Origin: Chryseobacterium gleum | GTDB lineage: Bacteria > Bacteroidota > Bacteroidia > UBA10329 | Length of the DNA: 39,309 bases | Assembly (NCBI GenBank): GCA_945903645.1 | Contig: CAMDOM010000034.1 | Location: 1 to 39,309 of the forward strand | Direction of reading: 5' to 3' | In this document: positions 24,898 through 32,708 of the stretch, in pieces | Layout: the number at the start of each line of letters is the position of its first letter | How positions within the stretch are numbered: position 1 is the first letter of the stretch | Made by a program: the position numbers and the translations under genes | The notes under the pieces: generated by a model | What the model saw: only the letters and a program-made list of their open reading frames with translations | The model's database searches: none | Told to the model about the DNA's origin: nothing

Positions 24898-25182
24898 ACA
24901 AGAAGAAAATATGACAGGGAGTTCAAGCTCAAGACAGCGGATCTGAGCTATCAAAATAATAATAATAATAGAGAACGGGCGTTTGACCTAGTAGGTCGAC
25001 CGGAGTTAATTTACCGATGGCGTAGCGAGCTTGCCTCTCTACGTGGCAAAAGTTTCCCTGGTAATGACAACAAGAAGATGACCGAGGAAGAAGCTGAAGT
25101 TGCTCGCCTAAAAAAGCAATTGGCCAACATGACTTTAATCAAATTTAAGAACCACCTAAATCAATCAAAAATTGCCGCCTAG
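24898..25182 (+). mobile_element. IS3-family transposase OrfA remnant
   Basis: Translation of the plus strand without a start codon gives RRKYDREFKLKTADLSYQ, then an Asn run, then RPELIYRWRSELASLRGKSF and KMTEEEAEVARLKKQLAN before a TAG at 25180. This matches IS3-group OrfA (HTH followed by a leucine zipper). The second helix of the HTH is replaced by (AAT)5, a trinucleotide microsatellite, and the last 20 residues diverge. No OrfB and no clear terminal inverted repeats remain, so the element is dead. The next 220 bases before the DUF4476 gene contain nothing identifiable. Confidence 0.75.
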
Positions 25183-25347
25183 TTTTGTTATAACTGGATG
25201 TTCAAAATATTGTTGCAAGTACAGGTTTTCTAGAACAGTTCATTGGATCGAATTACAAGAGTCTCTTATATTCTATTGCGACACAAGGAAAGTCGAGATA
25301 ACCTTGTACCTTCCCAGAATTCAATGTATTTTATATGCTCAAGTTGT

Positions 25348-25355
25348 TTTTTTAC
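25348..25355 (+). promoter_or_regulatory. -7 promoter box of the DUF4476 gene
   Basis: TACCTTTG matches TAnnTTTG after a T7 tract and lies about 50 nt upstream of the ATG at 25406. A -33 element is not obvious. Confidence 0.4.
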
Positions 25356-25405
25356 CTTTGAAGTTGATTACAACTACACTTTTGCCCAACTAAAACCTTT
25401 TTAAA

Positions 25406-25933
25406 ATGAAAAAACTAGTTACAGTTATTGCTACCATTTGCTCAACAGTTGTCTTTGCTCAAGACACAGATATCAACATTGATATGAATATGGGCGGAAT
25501 GGGAATTGATATGAATGTGAACGTGAGAGAAACCCGCACCGAAACCTACACCACAACAACTACCACAACAACAACTCCCGCCTCAATTGGCAGCGGCACA
25601 ACGCAGTATAGTATGCCAGGGTATTCTGGCCCAATTGGTTGTCCTTGGCCGATGAATGAACCAGATTTTACTGAAGCGCAGAGGTCGGTTAGTTCAAAGA
25701 ACTTCGAAGATTCAAAAATGACTATTGCCAAGCAGATAACAGGAGCCAATTGCCTCACTGCAGATCAGGTGAAACGAATGATGCGAACATTTGCCTTTGA
25801 GGATTCCAAATTGGAGTATGCCAAGTTTGCTTACCGTAAGACCTTCGATATTGGTAACTACTATAAACTCAACGATGCGTTTGAATTTGAATCAAGCATC
25901 GAAGAATTGAACGAACATATCAATGGGAATTGA
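25406..25933 (+). CDS. Secreted DUF4476 domain protein
   Basis: A 175-residue exported protein. The signal peptide ends around VVFAQ (residue 19). A low-complexity segment follows: DINIDMNMGGMGIDMNVNV, then a run of nine threonines (ACN codons) near residues 49-57. The C-terminal half, from FTEAQRSVSSKNFEDSKM through FAYRKTFDIGNYYKLNDAF and SIEELNEHI, is the DUF4476 module, whose function is unknown. The Asp/Met/Asn repeats suggest a metal-binding or flexible linker role, which is inferred. It is a single gene between two debris regions. Confidence 0.85.
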   Translation: MKKLVTVIATICSTVVFAQDTDINIDMNMGGMGIDMNVNVRETRTETYTTTTTTTTTPASIGSGTTQYSMPGYSGPIGCPWPMNEPDFTEAQRSVSSKNFEDSKMTIAKQITGANCLTADQVKRMMRTFAFEDSKLEYAKFAYRKTFDIGNYYKLNDAFEFESSIEELNEHINGN

Positions 25934-26494
25934 TTGCATATTTAATCGCAATCACACGCTACCGCTTTTTTAAAAAGTGGTTTTAGATAACTCGCTAAAC
26001 TTTTCTGAGGTCAGCTTAAAAAAATAAAAGGTACTGCCAAAATGAGAAAGAACATGTCAAATGTGGACGGTCGAATTGATTCAAAAAAAGCGGTAGTAGA
26101 TATTTCGATAGAAATGAACGAAGGTCCTTTCCTTACGGCAAACCACACTTAAACAGTACGTTATTAAGTTAATTTCTAGACTATTTAGTACCCAAAAAGC
26201 AGCAATTAGGACTGTAAAGGGGCGCTAGGCGGTTGCATGGCGTGCAACTTCTATTTGAACCTCTGGATGTAAGTTCGAGCCAAAAGGAGCAAATCCTTTA
26301 CCCTCATGATAATAGTAATGATGTTTCGGTATTATCCGAATTACCGCAATTGGTTCAGGGCGAAGTGTTGAGTTTGCTCATGTTGGTAGTTCAGTATTGA
26401 TGTTTTGAAACTGGGCTTAGAATTATTCTTCTGCTTAAATCTCAAAGTTCAAAAACACTCATTTTGTTTAATTGGAATAGTGAACTTTACGACC
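25934..26494. other. Intergenic stretch with coding-like scraps and a weak hairpin
   Basis: A weak hairpin, ACCGCTTTTT with AAAAAGTGGT (25961-25981), follows the DUF4476 stop and may terminate it. Two short coding-like pieces follow on the plus strand: a 36-codon ATG frame at 26042-26152 (with DGRIDSKKAVVDISIEMNEG) and an open stretch ending with TGA near 26400 (with LLFEPLDVSSSQKEQILYP). Neither is recognisable or clearly translated. They are probably remains of older genes. Confidence 0.35.
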
Positions 26495-27325
26495 ATGACA
26501 ACGAAACTTTTTTTTGGGACACTGTTGCTGTTTCTGTTTTCCAGTTGCACGCAAGAAATCTATCAAAGCAAATGGATGGAGCCTTCCGCCAATTCAGAAA
26601 CGTTTCGGTTTTATAATGCAGATTCTAAAATTCGATATAACGTAAGAAATGACAGTACTATGCTATACGTGAGTATGGACATGGCAGATAGGCTTACGAT
26701 GATGAAAGTGCTTCAAACTGGAATGCGCATTTTTTTGGGCGGTTCGAAGAAGAAATCGGAACGTAATGAATTGCAGTTTCCCATTTATGTAGATAAATAC
26801 GAGATAACAGCTACGGACCTAAATCCCAGCCAATACGAATATGATTTGGTGACTGGCGCATCGAGCAAGCTATCTAGTATGCTACCTACGGAGGGATATT
26901 TGAAAATGAACGGTACAGTTACGTCCGTGTTTAATGGTCAACCAGCCGATAATGGTACGCAGGTAAGCATGCGTTTGGATAAGGACCGTGCATTGGTATA
27001 CGAAGCCATTATTCCCCTAAAACTGTTGGGCGAAATAACGGGTCCAGTAGCCTTGGGTATAGAAACTGGCGCATTCAAATTCCCTGATGGAGACGTTATC
27101 TCTCAAAGCGACATTACCTCTGGACAGCAATTAACGGCTGGAGATCGGGCTATGGGTCGCGGCCAAGGCATGGATCCAACTGGCATGAACGGTCCGAATG
27201 GAATGAACAGCCCTACGGGAAGCGCCAATATGGGCATGAACCAACGCGCAATGCCGAAAACCAATATGATGGAAGAGCCAATTCGGTTTTGGATAAGTGT
27301 GGAACTTGCAAAGCCTGTGCGCTAA
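26495..27325 (+). CDS. Lipoprotein of unknown function
   Basis: A 276-residue lipoprotein. MTTKLFFGTLLLFLFSSC gives a lipobox FSSC. A beta-rich domain covers roughly residues 25-210, and a Gly/Met/Asn-rich low-complexity segment (MGRGQGMDPTGMNGPNGMN onward) sits near the C-terminus before a final strand RFWISVELA. The frame is open from a TTG at 26405, but the signal peptide fixes the ATG at 26495. No family is recognised. The stop codon overlaps the end of a reversed glycosyltransferase fragment. Confidence 0.75.
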   Translation: MTTKLFFGTLLLFLFSSCTQEIYQSKWMEPSANSETFRFYNADSKIRYNVRNDSTMLYVSMDMADRLTMMKVLQTGMRIFLGGSKKKSERNELQFPIYVDKYEITATDLNPSQYEYDLVTGASSKLSSMLPTEGYLKMNGTVTSVFNGQPADNGTQVSMRLDKDRALVYEAIIPLKLLGEITGPVALGIETGAFKFPDGDVISQSDITSGQQLTAGDRAMGRGQGMDPTGMNGPNGMNSPTGSANMGMNQRAMPKTNMMEEPIRFWISVELAKPVR

Positions 27326-27546
27326 GCACTCATGGCAGCAAAGGTGGCGTCATACAGGGAAGCCATCTGATTCCAGTCGTATTTGGTTACATAGGCTTTC
27401 GTTTCCTTTTTGCGTAAGTCTTGTACGTTTCGTAGCGCATGCTCTAGGCATTTAGCGAAGTCTTCTTGACTGTAGAAAAAATATGAATGAAATAATTGCT
27501 GTACATGCTCAGGATAAGCTAGTCGATTTGGGGGAGTTCGGTTACT
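27322..27546 (-). pseudogene. Glycosyltransferase (GT1/GT4 type) C-terminal fragment
   Basis: The minus strand is open for about 74 codons without a start, ending at TAG 27322-27324. It reads NRLAYPEHVQQLF, then FFYSQEDFAKCLEHALRNV, RKKETKAYVTKYDWNQM and SLYDATFAAM. The closing YDWNQMA-x-x-YD-x-x-F pattern is typical of the last helix of GT4-type glycosyltransferases. The catalytic domains are absent and an in-frame TGA lies directly upstream, so only the 3' end of a former gene survives. Confidence 0.6.
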
Positions 27547-27665
27547 TCAAAACAGACGGTTTACTAAAAGTTTAACGATAACCGAACCCCTATACCGTTA
27601 CCTCGATATATTATTGGGCCAATTAGTTGTCTTTATCGTATCATTGTTGTTCAACATCATAACAC

Positions 27666-28547
27666 ATGATTCGTTCAGCTATTCTATTACTCGCTGCAAT
27701 GGCATTATCTTCTTGCAACAAGCAAATGATTCAATTGCTGCATTTAAAACCAATCGGAAAGACGATTATTGAGGAAAAAGATGGGTTTGTATTTGAAAAT
27801 GATACAGTAAGGATTTCTTATTTCTTTTGGGCACATCATGGGAAATTCGAGTTCACCATTGAGAACAAAATGAAAACACCCATTTATATTGATTGGAAAA
27901 AATCAAATCTCGTCTACAATGCAAATCCCAATGTTTATTGGACTGATGTTACGGTCGTTAGTTCGGCATCCGTTTCCGTTGGCGTTGGTTTTAGAGGTTC
28001 TTACGGAATTTCAACAGGTGCAGCCGTCACAGCAGGAGAGTCGGTAATTCGCCCAAAGGAGCGAATCACATTTCTTCCTCCATCATCCAAAATCACCCGA
28101 AATGAATACTCCATTAATAATGCTGCATATTATTTTCTAAATCCTAATAACACAACCATTGAAAATACCTTGAATGATTCTAAACCTTCCAAAGCAACAG
28201 CTATTTATAAAGAATCCTTTAATGAAGCCTCATCGTTAGCACACCTTACAAACTTTCTTACTTTTTCTACAAAAGAAAACTTTGAAAACGAATGGTTTAT
28301 TGAAAACAAGTTCTTTATGAATGAAGTGAATGAAATGGAAATAACACATTTCAGAGGTATCTGCAAAGGTGTCGATGAAAATGAAAATTCAATCTGTCCA
28401 AGAGTATTAAAGTCAAACAAGAAGTATTATTTAATGGTACCTAAATTGTATGACTTTGAAAATCGAAAAAAAAGGAATATGACAAAGTATGAAGAGCCGG
28501 AAATCCACGTTCAGTGGTGGCTTTATACCATTAATATGACTCAGTAA
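27666..28547 (+). CDS. Lipoprotein of unknown function
   Basis: A 293-residue lipoprotein with signal peptide and lipobox LSSC (MIRSAILLLAAMALSSC). The body is beta-rich. The segment FEFTIENKMKTPIYIDWKKSNLVYN (about 60-84) suggests an immunoglobulin-like strand pair, and SSASVSVGVGFRGSYGIS is a glycine/serine-rich loop. The C-terminus has WWLYTINMTQ. No domain is recognised. The gene is distinctly AT-rich compared with sucD or pyc and sits in a region of gene debris, compatible with acquisition. Confidence 0.72.
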   Translation: MIRSAILLLAAMALSSCNKQMIQLLHLKPIGKTIIEEKDGFVFENDTVRISYFFWAHHGKFEFTIENKMKTPIYIDWKKSNLVYNANPNVYWTDVTVVSSASVSVGVGFRGSYGISTGAAVTAGESVIRPKERITFLPPSSKITRNEYSINNAAYYFLNPNNTTIENTLNDSKPSKATAIYKESFNEASSLAHLTNFLTFSTKENFENEWFIENKFFMNEVNEMEITHFRGICKGVDENENSICPRVLKSNKKYYLMVPKLYDFENRKKRNMTKYEEPEIHVQWWLYTINMTQ

Positions 28548-28654
28548 CTCGGAATCCTTATAAGCCTAATATAGAATCTATTACACTCCAAATTTGAGAT
28601 GCTAATCAAATTATTAGATTAGTTTGCAAATTTCCAACTAAAAATTTCGAGTCA

Positions 28655-28740
28655 TTTCTAATACAAAACTTGCTTAAGATAGTGCCCAGCAAGTCGTCTG
28701 TAGTAATCTGGCCAGTTATCTCACTTAGAAACATGACGAG
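28655..28740 (-). pseudogene. Displaced 3'-end fragment of mnmE
   Basis: The minus strand encodes FLSEITGQITTDDLLGTILS and then KFCI, which aligns with the last residues of the intact mnmE 1.4 kb to the right (FLGEITGHITTDDLLGNIFS, KFCIGK). By eye, DNA identity is about 75% over some 75 bp, with many synonymous changes. It is in the same orientation as mnmE, and similarity stops where mnmE stops. Its position on the far side of the HTH/Fic pair is what an insertion at the mnmE 3' end leaves when the incoming element restores the gene end. The preceding 28548-28654 shows nothing else. Confidence 0.65.
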
Positions 28741-28810
28741 CGCAAATTTAGCGGAAAGTAATACGCTTCCAATTTGGTCTTTTAATGACTGAAATAGATG
28801 GGCATATTAA

Positions 28811-29407
28811 TTATGACCTAGCAAAAGCCAAAAGCAAAATGTAATCACCTTTATCCGCAGTTCGAACCGCTTTGAGGTAAGCTGCGCGTGCATCGCTCTC
28901 GCTAATAAGGTTGGCAGCTCCCCAACTAAAAACAGATCGCTTGTAGAGTTTTTGTATAATAATATCGGCCATTAATCTGCTGTGCCTTCCGTTTCCATTG
29001 GCAAAGCAATGAATACTTACAATACGGTGCTTAAACCTTACGGCAATTTCATCTGGTGGGTAGGTATTGTTTTCATGCCAAAACTTAGCATCATTCAACA
29101 GGCATCTTAAATCTGTGGGTATTTGCCATTTGTCCACCCCTAGGTTCTTGTTGTTTTTCCTAAACTCACCTGCCCAAGCCCATACATCGCTATACATCCG
29201 CTTATGCACTTTGCGGATAAAGTCTTCGCTAAATACCACTTCTGGTTTAAAAGAACGCCCCAATGTCCATTGCACCGCTTGTTCAATATTCTGCTGTTCA
29301 AATTCGTCTAACTCTCCACGGGTGGCAATGGTAGGAATGAGCAAGCCATCTTTTTCCTCTTCATCTAAAGGCGTTTGCCCATCTGCATAATCTAAATCTA
29401 ATCCCAT
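28811..29407 (-). CDS. Fic-domain protein, mobile mystery protein B
   Basis: A 198-residue Fic-fold protein of the mobile mystery protein B family (TIGR02613). Fic enzymes usually transfer AMP to hydroxyl side chains. The active-site motif is HCFANGNGRHSR (His133 to Arg144), matching HxFxxGNGRxxR with Cys in place of the usual Pro, so catalysis is probably retained. The N-terminal ATRGELDEFEQQNIEQA helix is typical of the family. The start overlaps the stop of the HTH partner by 10 bp, indicating coupling. This family is nearly always found next to mobile mystery protein A and on mobile DNA. The target is unknown. Confidence 0.88.
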   Translation of the reverse strand: MGLDLDYADGQTPLDEEEKDGLLIPTIATRGELDEFEQQNIEQAVQWTLGRSFKPEVVFSEDFIRKVHKRMYSDVWAWAGEFRKNNKNLGVDKWQIPTDLRCLLNDAKFWHENNTYPPDEIAVRFKHRIVSIHCFANGNGRHSRLMADIIIQKLYKRSVFSWGAANLISESDARAAYLKAVRTADKGDYILLLAFARS

Positions 29408-29856
29408 AAAATTTTAGGCATTTCGTTTTTTAGAGATTCTGTCCTTTCTTCAATGGCTTTTTGAATGCGCTTTTTGGAATTACCCTGATCTTCTAACTTC
29501 ATGGTATTGGATGTGCGCAACACAATCTGGGTAGCCAACTCTTGCGCTTTTCTCTCAATCAATGCTTCGAGCGAGCCATCTTTTGGAACAAACCCATATA
29601 CCAGTTCCATATCCAAACCATTGGCAGCATCCCTAAGGGTTTTGATGGTGATTAATCCGTCTTTTTCCCTACGCTCAATATCAGTAATGCTTTGTTTAGT
29701 GATGGATAGTTTATTACCCAATTGCTGCAGGGACATTCCTAAAGCAGCGCGCACCGCTTTTATCCAACCAGTAGGTGGCGGAGCAATTTTTCGAATAGAT
29801 GCAACTACCAGCATTTTACTACTAAGCTGCTGTATCTGTAATGATTTCTTTCCCAT
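29398..29856 (-). CDS. HTH protein, mobile mystery protein A
   Basis: A 152-residue XRE-type DNA-binding protein of the mobile mystery protein A family (TIGR02612). GWIKAVRAALGMSLQQLGNKLSITKQSITDIERRE (residues about 32-66) forms the HTH, with ITKQSITDIER as recognition helix. MELVYGFVPKDGSLEALIER follows, and a charged helical tail ends the protein. It probably acts as repressor and antitoxin for the Fic partner, because three phased palindromes lie directly upstream. The N-terminal 30 residues are an unassigned extension. It is the first gene of a two-gene operon. Confidence 0.88.
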   Translation of the reverse strand: MGKKSLQIQQLSSKMLVVASIRKIAPPPTGWIKAVRAALGMSLQQLGNKLSITKQSITDIERREKDGLITIKTLRDAANGLDMELVYGFVPKDGSLEALIERKAQELATQIVLRTSNTMKLEDQGNSKKRIQKAIEERTESLKNEMPKILWD

Positions 29857-29887
29857 AATCGCAGATGTATAAGCGAAAAAACAACTG

Positions 29888-29895
29888 CAAATGTA
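29888..29895 (-). promoter_or_regulatory. -7 promoter box of the HTH/Fic operon
   Basis: TACATTTG on the minus strand fits TAnnTTTG and lies 31 nt upstream of the HTH gene start. It overlaps the first palindromic repeat by 3 bp, so a protein bound there should block transcription. Confidence 0.5.
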
Positions 29896-29976
29896 AGCTT
29901 ATAAACTGACAATAAAAATAAAAAAGTAAGCCTATAGACTGACGAAATTATTATAAAAGTAAGCTCATAGACTAAC
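29893..29976. promoter_or_regulatory. Three phased 18-bp palindromic operator repeats
   Basis: Repeats start at 29893 (GTAAGCTTATAAACTGAC), 29926 (GTAAGCCTATAGACTGAC) and 29959 (GTAAGCTCATAGACTAAC), exactly 33 bp apart. The first two are imperfect palindromes (14 of 18 positions symmetric) around TTATAA or CTATAG. They differ from each other only at two symmetric positions, so symmetry is preserved. The 33-bp period is about three helical turns, placing all three on the same DNA face. This strongly suggests cooperative binding by the dimeric HTH protein encoded directly downstream. Confidence 0.7.
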
Positions 29977-30070
29977 GAAATACTACATACATCAAAATAG
30001 TCCAGTAGTCGAAATAGGGAAATCTACTGAAATTCAACATTACCGAGCGTTACTGCTTATGAAAGTAAGA

Positions 30071-31456
30071 CTACTTCCCGATACAAAACTTACTGAAGAT
30101 ATTCCCCAGTAAATCGTCTGTGGTAATATGACCTGTTATTTCACCTAAGAAGAAAAGGGCTCTGCGAATGTCTATGGCAAGCAGGTCGCCCGGGATAAGG
30201 TTGTCCAAGCCAATGAGTACTTCTTCCAAGGCTTGTTTCGCTCCCGAAAGTGCTTCAATGTGGCGAATGTTGGTCACTATGGTTTGGTCTTCTTGCAATG
30301 CGGCAAGGTTCACTTTATCGGTAATTGCAAGAAGCAAAGTTTCCAATCCACGCTTCTCTTTGGCAGAAATAGCCACGGCATTCACTTCTGGAAATTTGAG
30401 CTGAATATCGCTAGTGGTGCGGTCGGTTTTATTGGCCACCGCTATCAGCCGCTTGTCGAGGTCGGGCATCCTTAGGCGCAGGGCATCGAGTTCGCTGGTC
30501 AGCTGACTTGCGGTGTAGGTAGAGGCATCAAAAAGAAACAACACAATTTCTGCTTGCACCGATTTCTGATAGGTACGCTCAATGCCTAGGCCCTCAATAA
30601 GGTCGGTAGTGTGGCGAATTCCAGCAGTATCTACGAAGCGAAACTTAACGCCTTGCACCACCAGTTCGTCTTCAATGGTATCGCGTGTTGTGCCAGCTAT
30701 ATCCGAAACAATGGCACGTTCCTCGTTCAAAAACGCATTCAATAAGGTCGATTTTCCAGCGTTGGGCTCGCCAATTATGGCTACTTGCACGCCTTCTTTT
30801 ATAACATTTCCCAATTCAAACGACCCAATCAACTTGGCAATGGCCGTCACCATGCGGTTTATGAGCGCTTTCATTTGCGAGCGGTCGGCAAACTCCACAT
30901 CTTCTTCTGCAAAATCGAGTTCCAACTCTATGAGCGAAGCAAAATGAATCAGCTCATCGCGAAGCAATTGCAGGTCGCGACTAAAACCACCACGCATTTG
31001 ATGCATGGCTACTTTGTGAGCCGCAGCCGAGGTAGACGCCACCAAATCGGCAATGGCCTCGGCCTGCGAAAGATCCATTTTGCGGTTCAAAAACGCGCGC
31101 ATGGCATATTCACCGGGCTTGGCCATGCGGCAACCGTTGGCGTTAAGCAAATTGAGAATGCGCTTTTGGATATAGACCGAACCATGGCAGCTAATCTCCA
31201 CCGAATCTTCGCCAGTAAACGACTTTGGATTGCGAAAAACGCTAATCAGAACTTCATCCACGGTTTCGGTGTCCTCCATAATGTGCCCAAAAAGGATGGA
31301 ATGGCCTATAGCTTCGATCAGCAGTTTCTTCCCTTTAGACACAAAAATGCGCTGCACATTGGCAAACGTATCCTTGCCCGATACGCGAATAACTGCAATA
31401 GCACCTGACCCAGAAGGTGTGGCTAAGGCCATTATGGTGTCGTCAAGTGGGTTCAA
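30071..31456 (-). CDS. mnmE: tRNA modification GTPase MnmE
   Basis: A protein of about 461 residues that, with MnmG, makes the cmnm5U34 wobble modification. It has the N-terminal formyl-THF domain (DDTIMALATPSGSGAIAVIRVSG), the G domain with P-loop GEPNAGKST, DTAGIRHT and NKTD, and the C-terminal motif FCIGK. The frame is open to 31582, but that would cross the sucD promoter. I chose TTG at 31456 because it gives the family's normal N-terminus and length, and a -7 box lies about 70 nt upstream. ATG 31432 would remove conserved residues. The 3' end may have been supplied by the neighbouring insertion. Confidence 0.95.
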   Translation of the reverse strand: MNPLDDTIMALATPSGSGAIAVIRVSGKDTFANVQRIFVSKGKKLLIEAIGHSILFGHIMEDTETVDEVLISVFRNPKSFTGEDSVEISCHGSVYIQKRILNLLNANGCRMAKPGEYAMRAFLNRKMDLSQAEAIADLVASTSAAAHKVAMHQMRGGFSRDLQLLRDELIHFASLIELELDFAEEDVEFADRSQMKALINRMVTAIAKLIGSFELGNVIKEGVQVAIIGEPNAGKSTLLNAFLNEERAIVSDIAGTTRDTIEDELVVQGVKFRFVDTAGIRHTTDLIEGLGIERTYQKSVQAEIVLFLFDASTYTASQLTSELDALRLRMPDLDKRLIAVANKTDRTTSDIQLKFPEVNAVAISAKEKRGLETLLLAITDKVNLAALQEDQTIVTNIRHIEALSGAKQALEEVLIGLDNLIPGDLLAIDIRRALFFLGEITGHITTDDLLGNIFSKFCIGK

Positions 31457-31525
31457 TTTGCTAGGGTTGTGAGGATGAAAACATGAGGTGATACGAAACG
31501 GCTTTAGGCCAAAAAAAACTTCGCG

Positions 31526-31533
31526 CAAAAGTA
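31526..31533 (-). promoter_or_regulatory. -7 promoter box of mnmE
   Basis: TACTTTTG on the minus strand fits TAnnTTTG. It is 69 nt upstream of the chosen TTG start and downstream of the alternative start at 31582, which argues against the longer reading frame. Confidence 0.45.
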
Positions 31534-31543
31534 CGTTTATCCC

Positions 31544-31575
31544 TTGGGCATCCACCTCGAAAAGACTACTTTCGC
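31544..31575 (+). promoter_or_regulatory. sucD promoter (-33 TTG and -7 box)
   Basis: TTG at 31544-31546 and TACTTTCG at 31568-31575 are separated by 21 nt, in the range for Bacteroidota promoters (one mismatch in TAnnTTTG). The ATG of sucD follows after 31 nt. It lies back to back with the mnmE -7 box. Confidence 0.55.
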
Positions 31576-31606
31576 AGCCCAATTTATAGGAACTAATTAA
31601 AGCAAC

Positions 31607-32491
31607 ATGAGCGTTCTAGTAAACAAAGATTCTAAGGTAATTGTGCAAGGTTTCACAGGCAGTGAGGGAACTTTTCACGCTTCGCAAATGATAGAGTATG
31701 GAACCAACGTGGTGGGTGGAGTGACGCCAGGAAAAGGCGGACAAACCCATTTAGACCGCCCAGTATTCAATACTGTAGCCGAATCGGTGGCAAAAGCTGG
31801 AGCTAATGTGAGCATCATATTTGTGCCGCCAGCATTTGCAGCAGATGCTATTATGGAAGCTGCTGAGGCTGGAATTGCCCTTATTGTTACAATAACAGAA
31901 GGAATTCCAGTGGCCGATATGGTAAAAGTGAAGGCTTATCTTCAGGGTCGCAATGTTCGCTTAATTGGTCCAAATTGCCCGGGTGTAATCACTCCAGGCG
32001 AGGCTAAAGTGGGCATCATGCCTGGCTTTGTTTTCAAAAAAGGCCGCATCGGTATTGTTTCCAAATCAGGAACATTAACTTACGAAGCTGCCGACCAAGT
32101 GTCGAAAGCTGGATTGGGCATAAGCACTGCTATTGGCATTGGTGGCGACCCCATTATTGGAACTACCACCAAAGAAGCTGTTGAACTTTTCATGAATGAC
32201 CCCGAAACTGATGCCATTGTAATGATTGGCGAAATTGGTGGAACACTTGAGGCCGAAGCATCACGCTACATTAAAAGTACGGGCAACAAAAAACCTGTAG
32301 TAGGTTTCATAGCTGGACAAACTGCCCCAAAAGGCCGAACAATGGGCCACGCAGGTGCTATTGTTGGTGGTGATGAAGATACTGCCGAAGCCAAAATGAA
32401 AATTATGGCCGAATGTGGAATTCACGTAGTAGCGTCTCCTGGTGATATTGGCGAAACCATTGCAAAAGTGATGGGCAAAGTGACTGCTTAA
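31607..32491 (+). CDS. sucD: Succinate-CoA ligase alpha subunit
   Basis: A 294-residue alpha subunit of succinyl-CoA synthetase (TCA cycle), interconverting succinyl-CoA and succinate with nucleotide phosphorylation. The CoA-binding N-terminal Rossmann domain ([18 protein letters not shown]), [18 protein letters not shown] and the phosphorylated His248 in [13 protein letters not shown] are intact. sucC is not adjacent, as is common in Bacteroidota. A broken pmp3-like gene begins 3 bp after the stop codon. It is a single-gene transcript from the promoter just upstream. Confidence 0.97.
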   Translation: MSVLVNKDSKVIVQGFTGSEGTFHASQMIEYGTNVVGGVTPGKGGQTHLDRPVFNTVAESVAKAGANVSIIFVPPAFAADAIMEAAEAGIALIVTITEGIPVADMVKVKAYLQGRNVRLIGPNCPGVITPGEAKVGIMPGFVFKKGRIGIVSKSGTLTYEAADQVSKAGLGISTAIGIGGDPIIGTTTKEAVELFMNDPETDAIVMIGEIGGTLEAEASRYIKSTGNKKPVVGFIAGQTAPKGRTMGHAGAIVGGDEDTAEAKMKIMAECGIHVVASPGDIGETIAKVMGKVTA

Positions 32492-32494
32492 GGC

Positions 32495-32628
32495 ATGTCG
32501 CTTTGGCGTGTGATTCTCTGCATTATCTTCCCACCATTGGCTGTGGCTCATTTCTAATCGTGTTTATCCTCACTTGCTTAGGATGGATTCCGGGTGTTAT
32601 CGCAGCGTTGATTATCAACAATAAATAG
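32495..32628 (+). pseudogene. Broken Pmp3/YqaE-family membrane protein gene
   Basis: The ATG at 32495 opens MSLWRVILCIIFPPLAV, the N-terminus of a Pmp3/YqaE-type two-helix membrane protein. That frame then hits TAA. Two bases off, the second helix follows intact as GSFLIVFILTCLGWIPGV and then AALIINNK with a TAG at 32626. The family's DKGCG loop between the helices is missing, so about 16 bases were deleted at a GTGG-like repeat, shifting the frame. A sequencing or assembly error in the loop cannot be ruled out. It would have been co-transcribed with sucD. Confidence 0.75.
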
Positions 32629-32650
32629 GTTTTACTACTCCAAAATTTCT

Positions 32651-32685
32651 CAATCCCCGAATGGATTTATTCTATTCGGGGATTG
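32651..32685. terminator. Strong bidirectional hairpin terminator
   Basis: CAATCCCCGAAT (32651-32662) and ATTCGGGGATTG (32674-32685) form a perfect 12-bp stem with an 11-nt loop, flanked by T-rich sequence on one side and A-rich on the other. It lies between the sucD unit and the convergent aldehyde dehydrogenase gene and can serve both. Confidence 0.75.
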
Positions 32686-32708
32686 GTGTTTTAAAGATGT
32701 GTCAAGCG

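Noticed and set aside
25172-25393. 73-codon plus-strand frame between the IS3 relic and the DUF4476 gene
   Set aside because: Overlaps the relic and the promoter, and has no domain or coding character.
31457-31582. N-terminal extension of mnmE to 31582
   Set aside because: It crosses the sucD promoter and the mnmE -7 box and gives a product about 40 residues too long at the N-terminus.
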